Shown one piece after another: positions 7,103-15,702 of a stretch of DNA of 64,000 nucleotides. This DNA is from Nocardioides sp. (GTDB taxonomy: Bacteria; Actinomycetota; Actinomycetes; Propionibacteriales; Nocardioidaceae): positions 35,633 through 99,632 of the forward strand of contig NZ_JASEEQ010000016.1 in NCBI RefSeq assembly GCF_030019515.1, in the 5' to 3' direction. The translations under genes were made by a program, and so were the position numbers. Every line of letters begins with the position of its first letter. Position 1 is the first letter of the stretch. Below the pieces are notes generated by a model that saw nothing but the letters and a program-made list of their open reading frames with translations, made no database searches and was not told the origin of the DNA.

Positions 7103-9595
7103 TCAGCTGCGCTGGACGGCACCCGTCCGCTCGGCGGCCAGCGCGACGGCCGCGTCCCGGGCCGCCGCCGTCTCCTCCTCGGTCAACGTCCGGTCCGGCG
7201 CCCGGAACCGCAACGCGAAGGCGAGCGACTTGCGCCCGGTGCCGACCTGCTCCCCCGTGTAGACGTCGAAGAGCCGGATCGACTCGAGCAGGTCGCCGGC
7301 ACCCTCACGGAGCGCGGCGCCCACCTCGGCGGCGGTGACGCTCCGGTCCACGACCAGCGCCACGTCCTCCTTCGCCAGGGGGTACGTCGAGAAGTCCGGG
7401 CCGGGCGTGACCTCGCGGGCCTGCCGCATCAGCGTGTCGAGGTCGATCTCGAGCGCGGCGCTGCGCTGGGGCAGGCCGAAGGCCTGGCAGACCTTGGGGT
7501 GCAGCTCGCCCGCGTGGCCGAGGACCTCGCCGCCGACGCCGAGCTGTGCGCAGCGGCCGGGATGCCACGGCGTCCGGGTGGCCGCCGCGACGTCGACCCC
7601 GACGCCGAGCTCGGCGCCGAGCCGGCGGACCAGCGCGATGGCGTCGGACCAGCCGGACTCGCGCCCGGGGCCCCACCAGCCGGCCCGCTCGCGCTCGCCG
7701 GCCAGGACGACCGCGAGGTGCAGCGGCTGGTCCGGGAGCGCCTCGAAGAGCTTGGCCACCTCGTCGGCGGTCGGGCGCCAGTCGACGCCGTAGATCGGCG
7801 CCGGCCCGCGGTCGACGGGGAACGCGACGGTGCCGGTCTCGAACAGCGACACGCCCGACGCGCCGCGGCCGAGGTTCCGCGCGGCCGCGCGGAGCAGGCC
7901 CGGGAGCAGGGTCGTGGTGTACGACGGCTCCTCGCTGGAGAGCGGGTTCGCGAGCCGCACCGTGCGTCGGCGCGGGTCGTCGGCCGCGAGTCCGAGCGCC
8001 TCGAAGGCGGCGTCGCCGACGAACGGGAAGCTGATCACCTCCACGCAGCCCGCCCCGGCAAGGGTGCGACCGACTCGGCGGCGCAGCCGCTGCTCGCGGG
8101 TCAGGCCCCGCCCGGCGGCCTCGCGGGGCAGCACCGAGGGCACCTGGTCGTAGCCCACGATCCGGGCCACCTCCTCGACCAGGTCGAACGGGTCGTTGAG
8201 GTCGGGCCGCCACGGCGGCGGGGTCGCGGTCAAGGTGGTGTCCGCCTTGACCAGGACGCAGCCGACGGCCTCCAGGTTGGCGACGGTGGTCGCGGCGTCG
8301 ATCGCCATGCCCGTGATCAGCGCGGGCAGGTCGTAGCCGATGGTGATGGTCGGCCGCGCCGGGGCGGTGCCGACGACCGTGACGCCGGGCTCGGCGGTGC
8401 CGCCGCCGTGCGTCGTGAGCAGCTCGACCACCCGGTCCGCGGCGGCCGGGGTGATCGCCGGGTCGGCGCCGCGCTCGTTGCGCTTGCCGGCCTCGGAGCT
8501 GATCTTGTGGCGCTTGCCGGTGCGGAACATCGCCACGGCGTCCCAGTGCGCAGCCTCCACCACGATGGTGGTCGTCGACTCCGACAGCTCCGTGGTCTCG
8601 CCGCCCATCACCCCGCCCAGGCCGATGATGCCGGAGTCGTCGGTGACGACCAGGTCCCCCGCGGGCCCAGCGGACAGCGACCGGTCGACGCCGTCGAGGG
8701 TGGTGAGCCGCTCGCCCGCGCGGGCCCGGCGGACCCGGATCGGGCCCTGGAGCTTGTCGCCGTCGTAGCCGTGGATCGGCCGGCCGGTCTCGAGCATCAC
8801 GTAGTTGGTGACGTCGACGGCCAGCGAGATCGGGCGCATCCCGGCCTGCTGCAGCCGGCGGGCCATCCAGTCGGGGGTCGGCGCGGCCGGGTCGAACCCG
8901 GACACGGTGCGCGCCACGAACACCGGGCAGCCGGCGGGGTCGTCGATGACGACCGGGTAGCCCTCACCGTTCGGGGCCGGCACCGACCGGGCGGCCGGGT
9001 CGCGGTACGGCGCGCCGTAGGCGAGGGCTGCCTCGCGGGCGACGCCGCGCACCGACAGCGCGTAGGCGCGGTCGGGGTTGATCTCGAACTCGATGACCTC
9101 CTCGCCGAGCCCCAGCACGTCGAACGCGTCCGCGCCGGGCTCGCCGGCGTCGGCCGGCAGCACGATGATGCCGTCGTGGTCCTCGCCGAGGCCCAGCTCG
9201 CGGGCCGAGCAGATCATCCCGGCCGAGACGTGGCCGTAGGTCTTGCGGGCCGAGATCTCGAAGCCGCCGGGCAGCACGCCGCCGGGCAGCACGACCACGA
9301 CGAGGTCGCCGGGGGCGAAGTTGTGGGCGCCGCACACGATGCCCTGCGGCTCGCCGGTCCCGTTCGCGGCGCCGACGTCGACGGTGCACCAGTTGATCGT
9401 CTTGCCGTTCTTCTGCGGCTCGGGCTGCATCGTCAGCACCCGGCCGATGACGAGCGGGCCGGTGATGTCGGCGCCGGTGCTCTCGATCGCCTCGAGCTTG
9501 AGCCCGAGAGCGGTCAGCCGGCGGGTGAGGTCCTCGGTCGTGACGCCGTCCGGGAGGTCGACGTACTCACGGATCCAGGAGACGGGGGTCTTCAT
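7103..9595 (-). CDS. pheT: phenylalanyl-tRNA synthetase beta subunit
   Basis: Charges tRNA-Phe as part of the alpha2-beta2 enzyme. 830 aa, full length. Domains in order: N-terminal EMAP/OB tRNA-binding domain (about 40-150), B3/B4 editing domain (about 210-400, with the RPISLAVDVTNYVM and IHGYD motifs), B5 (about 400-480), catalytic-like core with an ERGADP motif, and a C-terminal anticodon-binding ferredoxin-like domain (about 735-830). ATG 9595 lies 5 nt after the pheS stop, so the two are cotranscribed. Confidence 0.97.
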   Translation of the reverse strand: MKTPVSWIREYVDLPDGVTTEDLTRRLTALGLKLEAIESTGADITGPLVIGRVLTMQPEPQKNGKTINWCTVDVGAANGTGEPQGIVCGAHNFAPGDLVVVVLPGGVLPGGFEISARKTYGHVSAGMICSARELGLGEDHDGIIVLPADAGEPGADAFDVLGLGEEVIEFEINPDRAYALSVRGVAREAALAYGAPYRDPAARSVPAPNGEGYPVVIDDPAGCPVFVARTVSGFDPAAPTPDWMARRLQQAGMRPISLAVDVTNYVMLETGRPIHGYDGDKLQGPIRVRRARAGERLTTLDGVDRSLSAGPAGDLVVTDDSGIIGLGGVMGGETTELSESTTTIVVEAAHWDAVAMFRTGKRHKISSEAGKRNERGADPAITPAAADRVVELLTTHGGGTAEPGVTVVGTAPARPTITIGYDLPALITGMAIDAATTVANLEAVGCVLVKADTTLTATPPPWRPDLNDPFDLVEEVARIVGYDQVPSVLPREAAGRGLTREQRLRRRVGRTLAGAGCVEVISFPFVGDAAFEALGLAADDPRRRTVRLANPLSSEEPSYTTTLLPGLLRAAARNLGRGASGVSLFETGTVAFPVDRGPAPIYGVDWRPTADEVAKLFEALPDQPLHLAVVLAGERERAGWWGPGRESGWSDAIALVRRLGAELGVGVDVAAATRTPWHPGRCAQLGVGGEVLGHAGELHPKVCQAFGLPQRSAALEIDLDTLMRQAREVTPGPDFSTYPLAKEDVALVVDRSVTAAEVGAALREGAGDLLESIRLFDVYTGEQVGTGRKSLAFALRFRAPDRTLTEEETAAARDAAVALAAERTGAVQRS

Positions 9596-9600
9596 CGTGC

Positions 9601-10707
9601 TCAGAGCTCCGTTCCGAAGGCCGTGGTGAACCGGACGTCGCCCTCGAACAGCTCGCGCAGGTCCTCGATGCCGTGGCGGAACATCAGGGTGCGGTCGATG
9701 CCCATGCCGAACGCGAAGCCGGTGTAGCGCTGGGCGTCGACGCCGCAGGCGGTGAGCACCCGCGGGTTCACCACGCCGCAGCCGCCCCACTCGATCCAGC
9801 CCTCGCCGCGGCAGGTGCGGCAGGACGCGCCGTCGAGCTCGCCGGTCCCACGGCACACGAAGCAGACCAGGTCGACCTCGGCGCTCGGCTCGGTGAACGG
9901 GAAGTACGACGGGCGGAACCGGGTGCTGATCCCCTCGCCGAACATCGCGGCCGCGAAGTGGTCGAGGGTGCCCTTGAGGTGCGCCATCGTGATGCCCTCG
10001 TCGATCGCGAGGCCCTCGACCTGGTGGAAGACCGGGCTGTGGGTCGCGTCGTACTCGTCGGTGCGGAAGACCCGTCCGGGGCACACGACGTAGATCGGCG
10101 GGGTGCGCGAGAGCATCGTGCGGGCCTGGACCGGCGAGGTGTGGGTGCGCAGGACGACGCCGTGGTCGGCCGGATCGGTCCAGAACGTGTCCTGCATCGT
10201 GCGCGCCGGGTGGTCGGGGCCGAGGTTGAGCGCGTCGAAGTTGAGCCACTCGGCCTCGATGACCGGTCCCTCGGCGACCTCCCAGCCCATCGCGACGAAG
10301 ATGTCGGCGATCAGCTCGGCGCCGGTCGTGAGCGGGTGGCGGGCGCCGGTGGGGACCCGGTCGGTGGGGAGCGTCACGTCGACGGTCTCGTCGACCAGCA
10401 TCCGCTCCTCGTGCTCGGCCTCGAGCTCGGCCTGGCGAGCGGCGAGCGCCTGGCTGACCGCGCCGCGGGCCTGGCCGATGCGCTGGCCGGCCTCCTTGCG
10501 GGCCTGGGGCGGAAGCGCACCGATCTCCCGGTTGGCGAGCGCGAGCGGCGAGCGGTCACCGGCGTGCTCCAGGCGCGCCTGCTTGAGCTCGGCCAGGTCG
10601 CCGGCGGCCGCGATGGCCGCGAGGGCCGCGTCGCGCGCGGCCTCGACCTCCTCGGGCTGCAACGGGGTGACCTCCACGGGGTCGTAATCGGTGTTCGGGC
10701 CCGACAA
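9601..10707 (-). CDS. pheS: phenylalanyl-tRNA synthetase alpha subunit
   Basis: Catalytic subunit of PheRS, 368 aa. N-terminal coiled-coil arm (about 15-100) followed by the class II synthetase core with motif 2 (around VFRTDEYDATHSPVFHQVEG) and motif 3 (GFAFGMGIDRTLM). The core carries a four-cysteine insertion (CFVCRGTGELDGASCRTC) that probably binds zinc and is usual in actinobacterial PheS. Start is TTG at 10707, chosen because GAGAGG lies about 8 nt upstream and no ATG or GTG fits. A TAGACT -10 at 10749-10744 gives a leader of roughly 30 nt. Confidence 0.96.
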   Translation of the reverse strand: MSGPNTDYDPVEVTPLQPEEVEAARDAALAAIAAAGDLAELKQARLEHAGDRSPLALANREIGALPPQARKEAGQRIGQARGAVSQALAARQAELEAEHEERMLVDETVDVTLPTDRVPTGARHPLTTGAELIADIFVAMGWEVAEGPVIEAEWLNFDALNLGPDHPARTMQDTFWTDPADHGVVLRTHTSPVQARTMLSRTPPIYVVCPGRVFRTDEYDATHSPVFHQVEGLAIDEGITMAHLKGTLDHFAAAMFGEGISTRFRPSYFPFTEPSAEVDLVCFVCRGTGELDGASCRTCRGEGWIEWGGCGVVNPRVLTACGVDAQRYTGFAFGMGIDRTLMFRHGIEDLRELFEGDVRFTTAFGTEL

Positions 10708-10743
10708 GGGGACGCCTCTCGTCGTTCGGTTCGTGTGCCCCCG

Positions 10744-10749
10744 AGTCTA
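10744..10749 (-). promoter_or_regulatory. -10 hexamer of pheST promoter
   Basis: TAGACT on the minus strand 36 nt before the pheS TTG codon. It is the only TAnnnT element between pheS and the kinase gene and leaves room for the GAGAGG ribosome binding site. Confidence 0.45.
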
Positions 10750-10793
10750 GGGAGCACCGTGCGACGCACGCGAACCGGTCGTCTCGCGACCTG

Positions 10794-11822
10794 TCACGCG
10801 ACGGGGACGGAGACCTCGACGCGGGCGCCGCCGGACTCGGCCCGGCCGATCGTCACGGTCCCGCCGTGGGCCTCGACCAGGCCGTGCACGAGGTAGAGCC
10901 CCAGGCCGGAGCCACCGGTCGACCCGCTCCGCCAGAACTTGGTGAAGACCCGCCGGCGCAGCTCGGGGGCGATGCCCTCACCCTCGTCCTCCACGACCAG
11001 GTGCACGGCGGTGGGGCGGTCGCCCTGCGCGGCGGCGCCGACCGACACCCGGACCGTCCCGGCGCCGTGGCGCACGGCGTTCTCGACCAGGTTGGTGACC
11101 ACCTGGGTGAACTTGTCGGGGTCGACCAGGACCTCGGGCACCTCGGCCGACACCTCGAGCACGAGCGTCCGGCTGGTGCTCGCGCCGACGGAGTCCACGA
11201 CGCGCCGCACGAGCAGTCCCGGGTCGGAGGGGCGGGGGTAGAGCTGGAGCCGCCCGGTGTCGATCCGGGCCACGTCGAGGAGCTCGGCGATCAGCCGGCT
11301 GAGGCGGTCGGAGTCCGCGCTGACGGTCGTCAGCATCAGCTTCTTCTGGTCGTCGCTGAGCTTGTCCCAGCGGTTGAGCAGCGCCTGGACGAACCCCTTG
11401 ACGCCGGTGAGCGGCGAGCGGAGCTCGTGCGCGACCGTGGCGACCAGGTCGGAGCGCTCCCGGTCCAGCCGGGCCCGGCCGCGGCCCGAGCGCAGGCTCA
11501 CCGCGACCCGCTCGACCGGCCGGTCCAGGGCGCGGCGGTGCAGGCGGGCGACGACGAGCACCTCGGTGCCGTCCGGCAGCAGCCAGGTCTGCTCCGGGAC
11601 GGCGGTCCGGGTGGCGAGCCCCTCGTAGGGCCGGTTCATCGAGCACCAGTCGCGGTCGTCGTGGTCGCGGAGGGCGAGGACCTGTCCGAGCGGGCGGCCG
11701 ACGGCGGTCGCCGGGTCGGCGCCCAGCAGCCGCGCGGCCATCGCGTTGACCGCGGTGACCCGGCCGTCGGGGCCGGCCAGCACCGCGCCGTCGGCGAGGG
11801 CGTCGAGGTCGGCCTGGCTCAC
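10794..11822 (-). CDS. sensor histidine kinase with PAS-like input domain
   Basis: 342 aa, no membrane segment, so a cytoplasmic sensor is expected. N-terminal PAS-like domain (about 1-115), HisKA dimerisation domain with the phosphoacceptor His132 in VAHELRSPLTGVKG, then HATPase_c with the N box (NLVENAVRHG), G1 (DEGEGIAP), F box (FTKFWR) and G2 (GSGLGLYLV). No response regulator gene adjoins it, so the partner is unknown. GTG 11822 follows a TAAGGT -10 by 7 nt (leaderless). That -10 begins at the stop codon of the upstream GH31 gene. Confidence 0.92.
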   Translation of the reverse strand: MSQADLDALADGAVLAGPDGRVTAVNAMAARLLGADPATAVGRPLGQVLALRDHDDRDWCSMNRPYEGLATRTAVPEQTWLLPDGTEVLVVARLHRRALDRPVERVAVSLRSGRGRARLDRERSDLVATVAHELRSPLTGVKGFVQALLNRWDKLSDDQKKLMLTTVSADSDRLSRLIAELLDVARIDTGRLQLYPRPSDPGLLVRRVVDSVGASTSRTLVLEVSAEVPEVLVDPDKFTQVVTNLVENAVRHGAGTVRVSVGAAAQGDRPTAVHLVVEDEGEGIAPELRRRVFTKFWRSGSTGGSGLGLYLVHGLVEAHGGTVTIGRAESGGARVEVSVPVA

Positions 11823-11829
11823 GTCCCCG

Positions 11830-11835
11830 ACCTTA
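11830..11835 (-). promoter_or_regulatory. -10 hexamer fused to upstream stop codon (kinase gene)
   Basis: Minus-strand TAAGGT; its first three bases (11835-11833) are the TAA stop of the GH31 gene. The kinase GTG starts 7 nt after the hexamer. Confidence 0.6.
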
Positions 11836-14145
11836 GCGAGCCTGGGTCGATCGGTGATCCAGCCCGGCGGCCCGGAACCGCGCGGGGAGCCGCGTCGACC
11901 ACGGTCCGTCCGCCCGGACGAAGGCCGCCGGGCGCCCGACCGGTGCGGACACGTCCTCGGTCCGGTCGCCGGCGTACTCGCGTCCGGTGATCAGGTGGAC
12001 CCACCGGCCCGGCGGGAAGGCGACCCGCACCGAGGTCGCGCCGGCCGCCAGGACGGGAGCGACGAGCACCTGCCGGCCGAGGAGGAACTCGGTCTCGGAC
12101 GCCGCGGCCCGGGAGTCCGGCGCGACCAGCCAGACCGGGCGCATCGCCGGGACGCCGGTGCGGGCGGCCGCGCGGACCACGCGATCGCGGTACGGCGTCA
12201 GCGCGCCGAAGATCCGCGTCGCGTGGGCGAACGCCCGGGCGGTGGCGCGGGTGCTGAAGACCTGCGGGTTGGCGGCCGGGCGGTTGCCCTCGTGGGTGCG
12301 CATCACGACGCCGAACGCCTGGTACTCCGCCCACCTGGCCAGCAGCTCCGGCGTGCGGACGTAGTCCTTCACGACCGCGTTGACCGAGGTGTAGCCGCCG
12401 ATGTCGGAGTGGACCAGCGGCCACCCGGAGACGCCCGCGGACAGGGTGCCGAGGAGCGCGGACGCGAGCCCGTCCTCGCGACCGAACGTGACCAGCTGGT
12501 CGCCGTTCCAGAACAGCGGGGCGTGCGCCGCCTGACCCAGCGCCCCGCTGCGGAACCACGTGACGCAGCGGGGCTGCTCGGCCCGGCGGCAGGCCGCCCG
12601 CACGGTCCGGGCCCACAGCGTGGGCCAGCGGTTGTGCAGGGTCGCGGGGCTGCCGGCGTGCAGGTGCGCGTCGAACGGCAGGCCCTCGGCGAAGTCGGCC
12701 ATGAAGCCGCGGACCCCGTCGGCGAGCACGTAGCGGGCGATCACGTCCGCGTACCAGGACCGGGCGGCCGGGTCGGTGAGGTCGACGAGGGACGCCTCGA
12801 ACTCACCCTGGTCCAGTGCGTACGGCGCTCCCGTGTCGTCGGTGACCAGGAAGCCCCGGTCGCGCGCCTCGGCCCACAGGTTCCGGATCGACCGGTCGCC
12901 CTTCGGCGCGGCGTCGACCAGGAACGGGTTGACGTAGGTCGTGGTCGTGATCCCCTGGTCCGCGAGCCCGCGGACCAGGCGCCCCCAGCCCGGGTAGCGG
13001 CTGCGGTCGAGCTGCCAGGTCCACCACAGCCGGTCGCCGAAGGAGGTGGTCCGCTTGCCGGTCCAGTCCTGGATCCAGACCCCGGAGACGTTGGCACCGG
13101 CGTCGAGCAGCCGCCCCAGCTCGCGGCGTACCTCCTGGGTCCCGCCCTGGAGGCCGACGATCGCGCCGCGCGTGGCCCAGCCCGCCAGCGGGCGCCGCCG
13201 GTCCCCCGCCTGCTGGGCGGTGACCAGGCGCGCCGGCGTGGCGGCCGCGGACGCCTGGGCCGAGAGCGACGGCGACCACAGCTCGAGCGAGACGGCGTCG
13301 GGGTCCCGGGTATCGGCGACCGCGAACGCCGTGGACGAGGCGACCGCCGCGTCCAGCCGCAGGCCACGGAGGTCGTCGGTGACGAAGGAGGGCCAGGCGG
13401 CGTAGGTCAGGTCCCGGGTGCCGCCGGCACCGTGGTTGGTCAGGTCCGCCAGCGAGGTGATCGGCTCCTCGCCGCGCCCGACGCCCTGCTCGCGGTCGAC
13501 GATCGGCAGCAGGCGCCCGTCGAGGTCGAAGTCGGTGAACTGCTCGCCGAAGCCGTGCACGCCGGCGTGCGCCGAGCGGCCGGACACGAGGGCGACCGAG
13601 GTCAGCGGGGTGGCGGCCGAGGTGGTCACGACGAGCGCCGCTCCCCCGGCCGGGCGCGGCCGCACCGTGAGCGTGTACGACGCGTCGTCGGCCGCGGCCC
13701 CGCTGAGCCGGCCGGTGAGCACGACGCTCGCGTCGGAGCCGACCACGGTGTCCACGCTCTGGTCCGGGAGCCGGTCGGTGTAGGACACGGTGGGCCAGAA
13801 GTAGCCGCGGTTCTCCTCCCAGGACACCGACCCACGGCCCCCGGTCACGAACGCACCCGCCGGCGGCGCCACCCAGACGGTCCGCCCGCCGGCCCGGACG
13901 CTCAGGCCCGTGTCGAGGCCGACGTCGACGGCGAGGTCCCCGATCGTCCAGGTCCCGACGGCGCCGGGCGCGACGTCCAGGCCGCCGGGCGTGACGGTGT
14001 CGACCAGGTCGGCGGGCACCGCCGCGGCCCGCGCCGCGGGGGCGGACGGAGCGGCGGCCTGGAGGCTGCCCGGGACCGCGAGGGCGAGGGCCAGGCTGAG
14101 GGCCAGCGTGAGGGCGGGCGGGACCGGCAGGCGACGCGGAGGCAC
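11833..14145 (-). CDS. secreted GH31 glycosidase, probable sulfoquinovosidase
   Basis: 770 aa with a Sec signal peptide (RR near residue 4-5, hydrophobic core about 9-24, likely cleavage after SLQA). The rest is a full GH31 (beta/alpha)8 enzyme: nucleophile Asp484 in GFMADFAE, acid/base Asp549 in WNGDQ, and RTHEGNRP. It aligns with the sulfoquinovosidase YihQ. The five sulfonate-recognition residues I recall for YihQ (Q262, Q288, R301, W304, Y508) map to Q333 (LQGG), Q359 (WIQDW), R372, W375 (GDRLWW) and Y585 (DIGGYTS). Predicted role: release of sulfoquinovose from plant sulfolipid head groups outside the cell. No sulfoquinovose import or catabolism genes adjoin it. GTG 14145 is leaderless. 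A general alpha-glucosidase is the alternative. Confidence 0.82.
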   Translation of the reverse strand: MPPRRLPVPPALTLALSLALALAVPGSLQAAAPSAPAARAAAVPADLVDTVTPGGLDVAPGAVGTWTIGDLAVDVGLDTGLSVRAGGRTVWVAPPAGAFVTGGRGSVSWEENRGYFWPTVSYTDRLPDQSVDTVVGSDASVVLTGRLSGAAADDASYTLTVRPRPAGGAALVVTTSAATPLTSVALVSGRSAHAGVHGFGEQFTDFDLDGRLLPIVDREQGVGRGEEPITSLADLTNHGAGGTRDLTYAAWPSFVTDDLRGLRLDAAVASSTAFAVADTRDPDAVSLELWSPSLSAQASAAATPARLVTAQQAGDRRRPLAGWATRGAIVGLQGGTQEVRRELGRLLDAGANVSGVWIQDWTGKRTTSFGDRLWWTWQLDRSRYPGWGRLVRGLADQGITTTTYVNPFLVDAAPKGDRSIRNLWAEARDRGFLVTDDTGAPYALDQGEFEASLVDLTDPAARSWYADVIARYVLADGVRGFMADFAEGLPFDAHLHAGSPATLHNRWPTLWARTVRAACRRAEQPRCVTWFRSGALGQAAHAPLFWNGDQLVTFGREDGLASALLGTLSAGVSGWPLVHSDIGGYTSVNAVVKDYVRTPELLARWAEYQAFGVVMRTHEGNRPAANPQVFSTRATARAFAHATRIFGALTPYRDRVVRAAARTGVPAMRPVWLVAPDSRAAASETEFLLGRQVLVAPVLAAGATSVRVAFPPGRWVHLITGREYAGDRTEDVSAPVGRPAAFVRADGPWSTRLPARFRAAGLDHRSTQAR

Positions 14146-14152
14146 GGGGGCG

Positions 14153-14158
14153 ACGCTA
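14153..14158 (-). promoter_or_regulatory. -10 hexamer fused to upstream stop codon (GH31 gene)
   Basis: Minus-strand TAGCGT; TAG (14158-14156) is the stop of the RNA methyltransferase gene. The GH31 GTG follows 7 nt later. Confidence 0.6.
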
Positions 14159-14950
14159 CCGACGCCGGCTCCGGGCGGTGGCGTAAAGGCACAAGGCGGC
14201 CGCGGTGGCCAGGTTGAGGCTCTCCGCGCGGCCGTAGATGGGGATCCGGACCCGATGGTCGGCCAGCGCGGCCAGCTCGTCGGGAAGGCCCCAGGCCTCG
14301 TTGCCGAACAGCCAGGCGGTCGGGCGGGCGAGCAGCTCGCCGGCGTCGTCCAGGTCGACCTCGCCGGCTCCGTCGGCGGCGAGCACCTGCAGACCGGCGC
14401 CCTGCGCGGCGCGTACGGCGACCGCAGGGTCCTCCTCGACGGCGACCGGCAGGTGGAAGAGGCTGCCGACGCTGGCCCGCACCGTCTTGGGGTTGTAGGC
14501 GTCGACCGAGTGACCGGCCAGCACCACGCTGTCGGCGCCTGCCGCGTCGGCGCAGCGGAGCACCGTCCCGGCGTTGCCGGGGTCGCGGACGTCGGCGCAG
14601 ACAGCGACGAGGCGCGGCCGGTGCGGGGTCTCGAGGAGCTCGACGAGCGGCACGTCGAGGAACCGGCAGACGGCGACGACGCCGGCCGGGTGGACGCTGT
14701 CGCTCAGCGAGGCGAGGGCGCGCTCGTCGACCAGGGTCCAGGCCGGACCGGTCGTGGCGAGCCCGGCGTACCGCTCGGCGGCCTCCGGGGTCGCGAACAC
14801 CTCGACGACCCGGTCGGGCACCTCGAGGGCACCCTCGACGGCCTTCGGGCCGTCGGCAAGGAAGAGCCGCCGCTCGGTTCGCACCGAGCGGCGGCTGAGC
14901 TTGCGCGCCTCCTTCACACGGCCGTTGCCGGCCGTGAGCGGGGTGGTCAG
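14156..14950 (-). CDS. TrmH-family (SpoU) RNA 2'-O-methyltransferase
   Basis: S-adenosylmethionine-dependent RNA ribose methyltransferase with a SPOUT knot, 264 aa from the chosen start. N-terminal substrate-binding part includes RVKEARKLSRRSVRTERR and FLADGPKAVEGAL; the C-terminal SPOUT domain shows DVRDPGNAGTVLRCADAAG (motif 1), FGNEAWGLP (motif 2) and PIYGRAESLNLATAAAL (motif 3). The start is probably CTG at 14950: GGAGG lies 7 nt upstream, CTGA overlaps the rplT stop by 4 bp like other junctions here, and the conserved N-terminal residues before RVK are then included. The next candidate, GTG at 14917, has no ribosome binding site. The target rRNA or tRNA position is unknown. Confidence 0.88.
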   Translation of the reverse strand: MTTPLTAGNGRVKEARKLSRRSVRTERRLFLADGPKAVEGALEVPDRVVEVFATPEAAERYAGLATTGPAWTLVDERALASLSDSVHPAGVVAVCRFLDVPLVELLETPHRPRLVAVCADVRDPGNAGTVLRCADAAGADSVVLAGHSVDAYNPKTVRASVGSLFHLPVAVEEDPAVAVRAAQGAGLQVLAADGAGEVDLDDAGELLARPTAWLFGNEAWGLPDELAALADHRVRIPIYGRAESLNLATAAALCLYATARSRRR

Positions 14951-15339
14951 GCCGACGCCTCCGCCTTGGGCGCGTTGACGTCCTCGGGCAGCGCGGCCTT
15001 CGCGGTCTCGACGAGCACGTTGAACGCGGCGACGTCGTTGACGGCCAGGTCGGCGAGGATCTTGCGGTCCACCTCGACGCCGGCCAGGTTGAGGCCCTGG
15101 ATGAACCGGTTGTAGGTCATCCCCTGGGCGCGGGCCGCGGCGTTGATCCGCTGGATCCACAGCTTGCGGAAGTTGCCCTTGTTCTTGCGGCGGTCGTTGT
15201 AGCTGTAGACCAGCGAGTGGGTGACCTGCTCCTTGGCCTTGCGGTACAGGCGCGAGCGCTGGCCGCGGTACCCGCTGGCGCGCTCCAGGACGACCCGGCG
15301 CTTCTTCTGGGCATTCACTGCCCGCTTGACGCGTGCCAC
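14947..15339 (-). CDS. rplT: 50S ribosomal protein L20
   Basis: 130 aa, basic N-terminus (MARVKRAVNAQKKRRVVLERASGYRGQRSRLYR) typical of L20, which binds 23S rRNA early in assembly. Start GTG 15339 with GGAG 8 nt upstream. The acidic tail after residue 115 is longer than in E. coli, as in other actinobacteria. Third gene of infC-rpmI-rplT; the 70-nt gap to rpmI holds a dispersed repeat (15373-15394). Confidence 0.98.
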   Translation of the reverse strand: MARVKRAVNAQKKRRVVLERASGYRGQRSRLYRKAKEQVTHSLVYSYNDRRKNKGNFRKLWIQRINAAARAQGMTYNRFIQGLNLAGVEVDRKILADLAVNDVAAFNVLVETAKAALPEDVNAPKAEASA

Positions 15340-15372
15340 TGTTTACTCCTTGTTGCTGGGGTTCGGTGCGGG

Positions 15373-15394
15373 GGTCTCGACAAGCTCGACCACC
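15373..15394. repeat. 22-nt dispersed palindromic repeat, copy A
   Basis: GGTCTCGACAAGCTCGACCA followed by CC, between rpmI and rplT. Its reverse complement matches 40300-40321 inside pyrD at 21 of 22 positions. A shorter relative lies at 15643-15657. Confidence 0.6.
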
Positions 15395-15409
15395 CGAAGG
15401 TGGGGCTGG

Positions 15410-15604
15410 TCAGAGACCGAGCATCTTCTTGGCGCGCTTGACGTCGGCCTTGGCGACCTCGGTCGTCCCGGTCATCCGGCGGGTGACCTTCGACGGCTTC
15501 TTCTCCAGGTTGTGGCGCTTGCCGGCCTTCTCGCGAAGGATCTTGCCGGTCCCGGTCACCCGGAAGCGCTTGCTCGCACCGGAGTGCGTCTTGTTCTTCG
15601 GCAT
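15410..15604 (-). CDS. rpmI: 50S ribosomal protein L35
   Basis: 64 aa, starts MPKNKTHSGASKRFRVTGTGK, the L35 signature; highly basic. ATG 15604 is chosen over an in-frame upstream GTG because the protein then begins exactly as the family does. It lies 98 nt after infC and 70 nt before rplT. Confidence 0.97.
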   Translation of the reverse strand: MPKNKTHSGASKRFRVTGTGKILREKAGKRHNLEKKPSKVTRRMTGTTEVAKADVKRAKKMLGL

Positions 15605-15642
15605 CTCTGCTCTCTCTTCTCGTCCAGCTGGGCGTGCTCTCT

Positions 15643-15657
15643 CGTCGAGCTCGACCA
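15643..15657. repeat. partial copy of the dispersed palindromic repeat
   Basis: The core GTCGAGCTCGACCAC in the infC-rpmI gap matches the right half of the 22-nt repeat; the core GTCGAGCTCGAC is a perfect palindrome. It may be a degenerate copy or chance in GC-rich DNA. Confidence 0.3.
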
Positions 15658-15702
15658 CGGTGCGTGGTAGTGGCCGAGCCCGACCACCGCAATGGGCTGT
15701 TC

